Shown: positions 10,291 through 19,830 of the stretch, in pieces
How the letters are laid out: each line of letters begins with the position of its first letter
Numbering within the stretch: position 1 is the first letter of the stretch
DNA from: Tolypeutes matacus
Taxonomy: Eukaryota; Chordata; Mammalia; Cingulata; Chlamyphoridae
DNA length: 64,000 nt
Assembly: GCA_026826555.1 (NCBI GenBank)
Contig: JAKSZT010054568.1
Coordinates: forward strand, 10,504,085 to 10,568,084
Direction of reading: 5' to 3'
Notes under the pieces: generated by a model
Seen by the model: the letters and a program-made list of their open reading frames with translations, nothing else
Databases searched by the model: none
What the model was told of the DNA's origin: nothing
Translations under genes and position numbers: made by a program

Positions 10291-11700
10291 TGATGTAACT
10301 GTCACCTCCTGGAGAACCAACAGGCCTGGGACTCTGAATTTTAAGGTGTTCCCTAGGTGACGATGATGATGATGAGCGTGGACCTCACTGCTATGGGGTC
10401 ATTGGCAAAGCCGGGACTTCTCTCAAGGTGAAGAAAGCAGGTTGGCATGCGGGAGGGGGCAGGGAGCGCAGGGGTGGCGGAGCAGTCACGGGCCAGGCTG
10501 ACGTGGCCCCCCAGCCGTCCCTCCTCAGGGCTCCACGTGCCCCCACGCAGGACCCCTGCCCAAACCTGGCTGACCCGGGGCACAAGACCCTTGCCTTGCC
10601 TGGTCGGCGCAGAGGGCAAGCAGAAGGGGCACATACAGGTGGAGAAAGACGCATCCATTGGACCCACAATCGCATTCTTCCTTGCTCTTTTCAGGGCTCT
10701 TCCAAGTTAGTGTGCTGTGAAGACACAAATTAATAGCCTGGGAATCCGCAGCTGAGCCAACTTATTCTCGAGCGTTGGAAAGAGCTAGTGATAAGAGCAG
10801 TGGAGATGATTACAGGTCGGTTCCGGAAAGGCTACGGTTCTCTCTGTCTTGCTCGTGCCTTTCCTGGTACCTGCATCCAGGACACCACGGCACTGCTGGG
10901 CCGAGGAAGAGCCTGTCCTGCTGGGACTCGCCGGCAGGGAGAGGCCTGGGATACGAGCATGAGGGCAGAAGGGGCCAGCGCAGCCTGGAGCCTGGCGCTT
11001 ACTTAATGTCTGCTAAATGCACGTGTGACTGTGACCCGCCTGGCTCCTGCTGGAACATAGCGTCACAGGGATGGGAAGGCCTCCGCGTGGCTGGAGAGCC
11101 CCCTCCTCTTCATGGATGTTTCCCTGAGCCGCTTGCCTGCACCTGCTCCTCCCGCCCCACCACCTTGCAGTGCCCCTACCACCTGCTTCCTCTCTGTCCC
11201 CTCCTGCACTTGATGCTTGTCCTTGTCATCTCGGGTTTGACCTTGAGTCCTCTCTCAGGATTCTGGGTTTTCACTTGAGGTTACCTTGGGTATTGCCCCT
11301 CGTGGCTGGGAACTGGGGCCTCCCTCCCTCAAATGCTCTCACCGGGCAGGGAGGACACAGACGCACTGCTGACCGGGGAAGCACGTCCAGTCCAGGGCTT
11401 GGAGAGGGACGCGTGGGCTGGGCTGTGAAGGCCTGAGAAATGCTCCCCGGAGCTGGGGCTGGCCCTCCTGGGAACAGGGAGCTGTCTGCTCCTTGGGTTG
11501 GTCACTGAAAAAGTGGCTCTTCTTGAACCTAATTCTTCTTCTGCCCTCTATCATCTTGCAGGAAAATGGGTTTCCACAAGGATTCTGCCTCCTGTGAAGA
11601 GGACGAAGTCCCTGCTTTGTTCTAAGCCTACCCCCATCTGATTCGGCATGAATATTAAGATTGGATAAGAAATCTGGATTTTTTTATCCATGACTTAGCT
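10291..11700. other. Unique GC-rich noncoding DNA
   Basis: No gene or repeat is recognised. Several overlapping open frames of about 70-170 codons exist on both strands, as expected in GC-rich DNA, and none has a recognisable domain or a starting context that stands out. Confidence 0.4.
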
Positions 11701-11704
11701 GCCA

Positions 11705-11785
11705 ATCTTGATTTAAGGCTCAGCTTAAATGTTATCCCTTCAATAAACCCGTACCTAACCCTGCTCCACCCCAAATTCAGTTGGG
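11705..11785 (+). repeat. L2 fragment
   Basis: 'ggctcagcttaaatgttatc' followed by a C-rich stretch corresponds to the L2 3' region that usually reads 'ctcagctcaaatgtcacctc'. Confidence 0.5.
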
Positions 11786-11803
11786 ATGAAAACCCTGACT
11801 TCA

Positions 11804-11834
11804 GCACACACAGACACACACACACACTCACATA
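11804..11834. repeat. (CA)n microsatellite
   Basis: CA dinucleotide repeat with one GA interruption. Confidence 0.9.
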
Positions 11835-14170
11835 TACACTAACTTATTATTGCTTATGCACTGTACAGAAAAACAGAATATTTTAAGGTTTGAGGTACAT
11901 ATGACAAAGATGGCATTCTAAATTACAGTACCACAAAATCCTTTTTTGCTGCCATGGAATTAGTAGTACAGTTTTTAAGTAAGCATCTAGACCGGCTGTG
12001 CTGCATTATCTTTGGAATGTTAGCATTTTGCATTGTAGCAGGGCCTCAAAGCTCTAAGCCCAGTTTGGTTTTGTTTTTAAATACTTGGTTTTAATGGTGT
12101 CAGAGCTGAAAAGGATTCCTCGAAAGAGCTGTCGATCCAAATGGAGGAAGGCTTTGGTGGTTGTGTTTACTAAATCAGGCCTCTCATTTTTCAGTGCCAG
12201 CCAGCAATTATGCAAAGGTTTCTGTTGAAATTGGGCTAGTAAATTTCCATCTCCCTGATGCCAGGCAGTTATTCTTGCAAACTAATGGGAAGATATTTCA
12301 TTTTCACATTTTTAAGCAAATGGGTCCAAAACCCATTGCAGCTTCATTTAGAAGGTCTTTAAGCCAGCTAGCGACTTCTGTTTGAGTGTGCATTGTGACC
12401 ATTATGTCACGGCGCCATTTCTGGCAAGAATATAGTGACGGAAATGTTTTCAGAAATGCTCCTCTACACATGAATTTCTTTAGAAAAGCAGTTACTTTCT
12501 CACGCACCTTTTACCTTGAAGGGTCAGATGAAAAGTATTTAATTAAAAAGAAAAAAAATCTACCAGCGGCACTATGCTGAGAGCCACTTGTCATCACAGA
12601 AAAGGTCAACACATCCGAAACCTTGTCTCTTTGTAAAGGGAAAATGCATAACCCATCTTTAAATTCAACCACTATTTCAAGTACATCGTGTGTTCCGGAA
12701 GAAGTTCACGGTCACACCCCATATTAACATGAAGTTTGGTGAAAATTCTACTCTTCAAATATCCTTTTTACCCCTTTACAGTCAGGTTGGCGGCATTTCG
12801 TGGTGCTGTTTCGTTGCTGTGCCGGCCTGTGTAGAAATGAGGGAGTTTGGTGCACGACGTGTTTCTGTGACTTCCCTCCAGAATCTGCTTAGGTCCCGGG
12901 GTCGTGTTTATAGAGGGCTCCCACACAGCACCGTGGCCGCCACAGAATCTAGTTGTTGGGCGGCATCTTCTCCACAACGGCCTTTGATGGTGCATGCAAA
13001 GTAGCTCGCCACAGCGTTCCAGCCGCAGCTCGGGGGACCCCAGACCCACAAATGGGCCTGTGAGGATGGATCGTCTGCAGCCTAGTCCAACTGCGTAGCA
13101 AAATACTGATCCTGTGTGATTTGCTCTAACAGTCATTCACCCCCAAATTGTTTGGCAATGATTTTTTGCATCCTTGTCCTCCAGATGTATATTCTGATCA
13201 AGAATGCATCTTTATTTATTGCCAGATTGCCCTATTCTAACAGTGTATAATTTCAACCATGTTACTGATGCAGGAACAATAAAAGGAGTGTTTTTACCTC
13301 ATGTTTTGGGTACTTTGCTCTCTTAAAACCCAGTGTATATACCTTTAGGGCATATGGATCCTCTTTTTAATCGTGGCGCTGAAGCCACATTTCAAGGAGA
13401 GTTGTTGGCAATTTAATTTTCAGGGGCCTGTCTTTTTATGTGACATGAGTCTAGTCATCATTTTTCACCTTGCAATGTTGATGAAAGATAACTCATCTGC
13501 AGAAGTCGGGCATTTCCTCTGCTTGTTTGCTTGTGCCTGAATTGTTATTACCTTCTCTTGGGTGCTTCTTGCCCATTTAGAAACAAACCCCAGAGAACGT
13601 GATCCATAACCTGCCTGGGTACATGTAGGTGAGACAGGTGGCGGTGGAGTTTGTGGAACGAGGGCGCCGCTGTGCAGCGCTCTTGGTGAGCTCCCTGGTC
13701 CCAGCAGGATTCCGTGTCCTGGACGCGTGGCCGTCTGACGTGGACTGAGTGGAGGTGCCAGCCTCGCTCTCAGTATTAAGAGGTTGCGCCATGTAATGTC
13801 TCTCTTCTCTTTTACGACAGGTAAATATAATAGAAGTTTTATATTCTCCTCTCCTGGCCTCATGGGGTAGGTATATCCCATTTCAGAAGTCACGGAGTAA
13901 ATGACTTCTTCCTCTGTGCCACCTCTTGTATCACTACATTTTAAAAATAAAGGAAAATTTTCTTTTTACAGAGGCTCGTTGGAAAACAGAGGAAAATGTG
14001 AAAATCATCTGTAGTCACAGGAAGCAGAGAGAGACGGGGAGGGAAGCTGGGCCGCGCCTTCCCAGCGTCCAGCTGGCGAACTCTGGCAGAGGTCCGGGCT
14101 CTTCCCGTTACCCCGGCATGAAAAGTTGACCCTTCACCTGTACAGAGGGCCCTTTCCAGTCTGCCTCCAG
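11835..14170. other. Unique noncoding DNA with a conserved-looking block
   Basis: No gene is recognised. The part at 12110-12550 is repeat-free and has the texture of a conserved noncoding element ('cagcaattatgcaaaggttt' near 12204, 'agaaaagcagttactttctc' near 12481). The rest, including 12700-13130 with its overlapping frames on both strands, shows nothing I can name. Confidence 0.3.
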
Positions 14171-14508
14171 CCTGTGCCCATGACTGTCCCCCGTCTCTGC
14201 GACACCCCCCCAGGGGACACCCAAGCGGGAGGCACAGCCACTTCCCGTGCAGCCTTGGCCTTGGCCGTGGAGCCTCCCTCGGCCCTTGTCTCGGGCGCAG
14301 GGGGGCGCTTCTCAGCCTGTCCCCCACTAGGCAGGGCGCCCCGCCTGGCGCAGGCCCAGCAGGTTTGCAGCTCAGCTGCTGAGCCCCAGCCGGGCAGTGG
14401 CCGGGAGCCCGGGCTGAGCCGCCGGAGGGGCTGGAGCTGGAGGCCTGCGGGGCCGCTGCCCGGGGGGCCGCGGGCTCCCTCGGGGGGCGCGGCGGCTGTG
14501 GGGAAGAT
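14170..14508. promoter_or_regulatory. CpG-rich patch, possible CpG island
   Basis: This segment is very GC-rich and dense in CG dinucleotides, above all from about 14390 to 14500 ('ggccgcgggctccctcgg', 'ggggcgcggcggctg'). It ends abruptly at AT-rich DNA at about 14515. It could be a CpG island or simply a GC-rich patch. No exon or start site is evident next to it. Confidence 0.4.
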
Positions 14509-14529
14509 GAGCTGTCACTCTACGTTCCA

Positions 14530-14605
14530 GTATTGCTCTTTATTTTTTATTTTTTATTACGGAACACACGTGTTGCTTTTATAATTTTTGAGAAGGGATT
14601 TAATA
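14530..14605 (+). repeat. Possible L1M 3' tip
   Basis: 'attacggaacacacgtgttg' followed by 'cttttataatttttgaga' resembles the last bases of an L1MB-type 3' end ('acaatgaacatgtattactt', 'ttataatcag'). It is short and uncertain. Confidence 0.3.
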
Positions 14606-15650
14606 AAATGATAAATTAACCTAAAAAGAAAATTATGGTTTCCTCCTTAGGATTTGGCCAAGTCCCTGGAGCTGGAAGGGGTGTTTGCAGCCCCCCTCCA
14701 CTTCACGGAGGGTCCACTCTGGAGGGCACCAGTGCAGAGTGAGCTGACGGGAAGGCGTCAGCCCGAGGCCAGCCAGGGGTCTGCACAGCCCACCCGTCCC
14801 CGTAGCCTGCCCTCCTGCCTCAGGTGAGCAAGGGGCTCAGCTTAGCTCCCCTTACCTGCGTCCTGACCAGGCAGACTCCTAGGAAGAAAATGGATTCAGC
14901 GCCAAGCTAAATACCGGAGATGCATTGTTTTCCCTGACAGCCAATTCATGGCTCTGCAACATCTGATTTAGATGTTTTGAAACCGTGTTCCTGGCAAAGC
15001 TTAATTAAAGTGGATTGCGGCTTGCACCTACATGGGAACATTCTGCACTTTCCCTAACGCTGCTATCACCAGGAGAAGCATTTCCTTTGTGCTAGTGATG
15101 GCTTTTAGGGTGATGTGATAAAAAGAGGATGATGCCTTCTCGTTAGGAGGCAGATGGAGGAGAGGAGCCTCCTGGTCACCAGACAGGGTGCCATGTCCTC
15201 TCCAGACAGCGACCCCTGGCCAGCCAGGGCGGCCCAGAGCGGGGAGCTGGGCCAGTGCCTTGTGCACGGGCCTTTCTTTATAGCAGTTTCCTTTTGTTTG
15301 CTTTAAAATGAGGCCTAGCAAATGTGAAGCCGAGTCCTCAGCTTGGCCAGAAAGGAAGGTCCACAGGTTGGAAGGCTTTCGGAAACTATCATTAAAAATG
15401 AACGAAACTCTCTTTCTGAGCCGCTGAATTTAGTGGTAAGAAACTAGGTTTACTTAAAAACCACCCGTTATAGTTAAATAGCACTTCACATCTCAGACTA
15501 TTGTGAGGGTCATCGGGATTTCCTTCTTTGAAAAACGTCATGTATTATAAAAACAGTAAGTTTTTCTTTGTCATAAATTGGGAAAACAGTATTTTTCTTG
15601 GAAAAAACAGATTTGACTGCTCATTATGAGAATTTCATCATGTCTTCTAA
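14606..15650. other. Unique noncoding DNA
   Basis: No gene is recognised. A block at 14925-15015 ('ggctctgcaacatctgattt', 'gcttaattaaagtggattgc') is repeat-free and may be conserved noncoding sequence. Confidence 0.3.
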
Positions 15651-15885
15651 CATGTTTTTAAACACCGTTTTAAATAACATCATCATATTTCAGCCTTTGG
15701 CTACAACATAATTTATTTAACCAATTCTCTAGTATTAGACATTTAACTATTTTTAAGTTTTTCATTGGTGTAGATAACACTGATAAACTTCCTTACAGAA
15801 AATCTTTTGCAGTATCGCTGTTTAATTTCCTAGAATAAGTTCTGGAAGTGAATTCACTGGGTGGAAGCGTGTAGGCATAGTGCCA
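15650..15885 (-). mobile_element. L1M fragment, antisense
   Basis: The plus strand reads like the antisense of an old L1: 'aatttatttaaccaattctc', 'agacatttaactatttttaa', 'gtttaatttcctagaataag', 'gtgaattcactgggtgg'. These follow the order of the usual antisense L1 3' region. It is heavily decayed. Confidence 0.55.
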
Positions 15886-16676
15886 GCGAGCTTTCCAGAA
15901 CGTCTGAACAAGTCGAGTTCCCAGGCGAGCGCGTGGAGGGTCCGGGGACCCTGCGGCAGCGCTGCTGGGGGGATGAGTTTCCTCGCCTGGACTCTCCACC
16001 AGCGCCCTGGCCACACCGCGTTCCCTGGTGTCCTTGGCTCTCTCCCCGTGGCGGGCTCTCCCGTCTTCTCCGGGGTATCCAGTGCAGGGCACGGTGCCGA
16101 GGACACTCTCCAGAAAGTCCAGCTGTCGCGTTTAGGGGCTCATAAACATTCGTCCCCTGGAACTGAACCGAACGTCGTTCCTCCGCGCAGGCGGCATTCC
16201 CTGGAAGAAGGACCGGGAAGGAGCAGGGCACGTGAGGGCAGCGGCCCGCAGACGCCGCGCTGAGGAGGGGCCCCGTCCTCCAGTCGTGCTGCCTGGGGAT
16301 GTGCCGGGCACGGCAGCTCTTGGGAGTGTGCACACAAGGGCACCGACGTAGGCGGTGGTGAGTGTTCAGCGAGAGCGTGCAAGCAAAGCACCTGCTGACC
16401 GTTCGGTGAAGGAGTCTTGTCACCACTGCGGCCCCTGCCAGGCACAGGGCCGAGCTCGGGACCCCCCAGGAGGGCTGCCTTGCGCCCGTGGCCATGCGGT
16501 CCTGGGGTCTCTTTCTCACTGTTGCTTGTCCCTGGGAAAAGGGGGAGGGGTGGGGGGGTGGGACAACAGTGACCTTTTTTGTGAGTTCGTCCCGAAGGCC
16601 AGCATCTGCTGCCCCAGGCCTCACTCAGCTCCTGTGTGGTCAAGAAATGATGCTGGGTGCTCGCTCGCTCACTCTC
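15886..16676. other. Unique GC-rich noncoding DNA
   Basis: No repeat or gene is recognised. A minus-strand open frame of 256 codons (15854-16624) runs through it, but opposite and overlapping frames of similar quality exist, and the translation has no domain I recognise. Confidence 0.4.
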
Positions 16677-17070
16677 TTTTTAAAGCAACTTTACTATTTT
16701 ATTCCCCCCGCCTCTAGATGGCTCCTTGGCTCATTGTCTGCGCGTTGTCTGCTCATTGTTCCTTTTTTTCAGGAGGCACCTCCCATGTGGGAGGCGGGAG
16801 CTCAGCTGCTTGAGCCACATCCACTCCCTGCTCATGTTTTGGTTTTGCTCGCTGTCTTGCTCGCTGCCTGCTCATTGTTTTTTTGTTTTGTTTTTTCCTT
16901 GTCTGCTTGTTGTTTTTGCTCATTGTCTGCTCGTTGTTTTTTTTGCTCGCTGCCTGCTCGTCGCTTTTCCTCGATGTCCACTTGTCTTCTTTAGGAGGCA
17001 CTGGGAACTGAACCCGGGACCTCCCACGTGGGAGGTGGGCACCCAACTGCCTGAGTCACATCCGCCCCCT
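16677..17070 (-). mobile_element. Dimeric DAS-type SINE
   Basis: On the minus strand this starts at 17070 with a tRNA-like head. The Pol III box A equivalent is at 17042-17058 (TGACTCAGGCAGTTGGG) and box B at 17004-17014 (GGTTCAGTTCC). A body rich in AGCAGAC and GAGCA motifs follows, then a second head at about 16830-16771, and a GGGGGGAATAAAATA...TTTAAAAA tail at 16720-16677. The second head matches the first closely but lacks the 19 bases that hold box B. The layout fits the tRNA-Ala-derived DAS SINEs of armadillos. No clear target duplication is visible. Confidence 0.8.
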
Positions 17071-17654
17071 AGAGCATGTCACGATTCCCAGGCTTGGTCT
17101 TTTTCACTGAGCTGCATTGTGTGGCTCGATGACAGCAGGAATTTGGCCCTGGAGTTTCATTTGGCAGTGACAGCCCTGATAAAGCATGCGTGGCCATGGG
17201 GGTGTCAGGTGCATCCGCTCTGCCAGAAACGGGGCGGGAGGGGCAGGCATTCCGGCAGGCGCACATTCTGTCTGAAGAAAGAGCCCTCCCAGCTGCCCCC
17301 TCACTCCTAGCAGACTGCCTGGCCTCCTGCAGAGAAAAGTGGCCCCTCCCCAGCATTCTCTCCCTCCCTCACCATGGCATCTGCAAACTTGCCAACCTCT
17401 GCGCCGTCTTCTCCTCCACCGCTCCTGGATCAACCCAGGGCCAGCCACGGCCAAGGCCTGCCCCTGTGCCTCGGAGCTTGGCTCCTCGTCCCCTGCCTTC
17501 TCCGGGTCCTGACACCACAGTGCGGATTCCTGTCCTTGACTCGGTTTTCCTTGTTGACATTTTAACCTGCTCAAGGCCCTGCCGTCTGAAAAACACGTCT
17601 TGTCTTGACTCGTACATCGAATAACCTCCTGAACAGCCGCATTTCTTGAAAGGG
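17071..17654. other. Unique noncoding DNA
   Basis: No repeat or gene is recognised. Open frames on both strands of 60-156 codons overlap each other. Confidence 0.4.
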
Positions 17655-18160
17655 CCTCCTATCCCGCTGCCTCCATGTCTTCATCTCGCACTCGCTCCAC
17701 AAACTCCTCTGGTTGGCTCCAGCTCAGCGTTGCCGGATCCGCTGGGCGCCGCTCAGCCCCTTCTGACTCGGCCTCTCAGCAGCATTTAACGCTGACGATC
17801 AGTCCCTTCTGCTCAAACACTCTCTTCTCTTGGCTTCTAGTGCATCACACCCTCCTGATTTTTCTTCTACCCCTTTGGCTACTCCTTCTCTGTCTCTGTT
17901 GTGGGTTCACCCTCTTATTCCAAACATTAAATACTGGAAGAGTCCAAGGCCCAATCCCAGGCTCTCTTTTCTTGTCATTTTATGTTCTTTCCCTAGACGA
18001 ACTCATCCATGCCAACTAATTCATTACTGCTGCTTCCACCTGCACATTACTATCCCCCAGACTTATATCACCAATACCGGCGCTCTCCTAGGAGCACCCG
18101 ATCTCCGTATCTGCTCGCTGGCAGCCTCCGCGGCGGTGTTTCAGAGGCACATGTCCTGGT
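17655..18160 (+). mobile_element. Old L2-like LINE segment
   Basis: The pyrimidine-rich text ('ctcttcttggcttctag' type wording at 17823, then 'tactccttctctgtctctg' at 17879, 'caaggcccaatcccaggctc' at 17945, 'cgaactcatccatgcc' at 17998, 'cagacttatatcacc' at 18059) follows the order of a common mammal-wide LINE that I believe to be L2, in a part of the reverse transcriptase frame. Frameshifts and stops are present. The family name is from memory and less certain than the fact that it is an ancient repeat. Confidence 0.5.
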
Positions 18161-19074
18161 CGAGCAAAGGCTCTTCTCGACCACCATGCAGCCCCCTCCT
18201 TCCAGCACCCTGACGGCTCTGCGGACGACAGGAAGCCGCAGGGATGCTTCCCAGGCTCCCTGCAGCACCAGGTTCATTTCTGGACGTGGCTTAGATTATG
18301 CTGGAGCGATGCGCTCATGTGCAAGTTAAAGCCGGACGTGGGGTGAATGCTCTGTTTCCGCATCTGCTCCTTCTGTTGGCAGACAGTTGTGTCGCGTTAG
18401 CGTTTTCCGTGCTGTGTCCAGGGTCTAATTACCAGCATCTATTTGTTTTCTCCCACAAACTGGCGGGCACGGCCTGAAGGCGCCGTGTGTTGTGGCGGCA
18501 GGGGTCAGCGGTCCCAGCGTGGGCCTCCTTGTCCCTGCCCTTCCCGCTTGCGGCAGGCGGAGCAGCCCTCTCCACGGCTGGTGTGTGGTCTGCGGGTCCT
18601 TCCCAGAGACCAGCCAGAGCTCATGCCGTTAGCTCTTCCGAGCGTGTTGTAAGCACTCAAAGTAGCCGGCTGGTGGCAGCCAGGCTGAGGCCCACACAGG
18701 TTGCAGGTGTCGTGCAGACAGGAGCCCACGGCCTGTTGTGCTTAGAGCTGCCCACGTGGGTTTCCAGAGATGGAGCCCAGGGTTTGCCGTGAAGGAGGTG
18801 TCTGGACGAGGCTCCGGGGTCGCTGCGGCAACTGAGGTTCAGAGCGGTCCTCGACTGCCCCCAGAGCCAGGGAGAAGCGTCTTCCTGTGTCTGAGTCATT
18901 TTTACCCCCATCAACATTTTAGAAAAATTCCACTTACCTTCTGTGCTTTGGGTACACATACCGTGCTCTGCTTCAAGACTTTATCTTGTTTCTTCCCGTA
19001 GCACCATCAGAATTACCAGCAGTGGCTTCTAAAAGGGGATTAGGCCTCCTTATGATTTCAGTTCAACTCAAGAA
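18161..19074. other. Unique GC-rich noncoding DNA
   Basis: Nothing is recognised beyond overlapping short open frames. Confidence 0.4.
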
Positions 19075-19565
19075 ATAATCACGTCATATGCAAATCTGTG
19101 AAGCCCAAAATAGGCTGCTTTTTTTTTTTCAAGCTGACTTCATATAGAGTCAATTACCCTGAGCAGATTATGTTTTCAGTTCAGACTAATTACCCATGGA
19201 TCGGCCTTATTGGCTGGGTCTGCAGGTGGGGTGCACTGAGCAGCAAGGGAGGTGCATTAAGGCAGAAACAGGGAGCTTCAAAGACAGATGAGAGGCCAGA
19301 AGGAAAACAGGCTTGTAATGTATTTGCAAGCTGAAGTGGGAGAACAGGAAGCAGAAGCAATTAATTCATTTCTTTGGGAGCTAATTTATGAGTTTTTACC
19401 CTGAACTCTTTCCCATCCCTTTCTTTGTTTCAGGTCCAATACACGTATTTTGCATACCTAATTAATTAGAACACGCACTTCCTTACTTAGCCCAGGGTGC
19501 ATAATTTATTATGCCAGCATCATAAAACCATCTTAGGTAAGTTTTTAAAAATATATGCAAATCAA
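19075..19565. promoter_or_regulatory. Candidate enhancer-like noncoding block
   Basis: This AT-rich, repeat-free block holds two perfect octamer motifs (ATGCAAAT at 19088-19095 and 19555-19562), an octamer-like site on the other strand (ATTTTGCAT at 19447-19455) and, four bases further, a double homeodomain core TAATTAATTA at 19459-19468. 'gggagctaatttatgagttt' and 'cataatttattatgcc' add more AT-rich cores. Such clusters are usual in conserved developmental enhancers that bind POU and homeodomain factors, but they also arise by chance in AT-rich DNA. There is no alignment to support function. Confidence 0.35.
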
Positions 19566-19689
19566 CTTGCCACCAGCTACACCAGTCAAAGTAGGACCAG
19601 GGAATTCCTAAGGGAAGCTTTGAAAACCTACTTTTCCTTTCATGGAGATCTTTAGAACCATGGGTGGGGAGACTATTTTACATTTGAAG

Positions 19690-19830
19690 TGGAGAAGCAG
19701 TGGGGTGCACTTGGAATATCTAGGGTCAAGTCCACACCTCGCTACTTGCTGTCTGCTACGACGCCAACTGATGGCCTCAGTTTCCCCATTTGTAAAGCGG
19801 GCGATGGCTGCAGAGCTAGGTCCTGGGTCT
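19690..19830 (+). repeat. MIR SINE
   Basis: 'tagggtcaagtccacacctc', 'gctacttgctgt' and 'ggcctcagtttccccatttg' then 'taaagcggg' follow the MIR core and 3' half in the sense direction. Confidence 0.75.

Noticed and set aside
15854..16624. Minus-strand open frame of 256 codons
   Set aside because: No recognisable domain, and an overlapping 167-codon frame on the same strand plus others on the opposite strand look just as good.
16993..17070. tRNA gene
   Set aside because: The boxes A and B belong to the tRNA-like head of a SINE with a long body and A-rich tail. A proper anticodon arm and acceptor pairing are not evident.
16726..17310. Plus-strand open frame of 194 codons with leucine- and cysteine-rich translation
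   Set aside because: It is the antisense reading of the DAS SINE (16677-17070) and of its flanking DNA.
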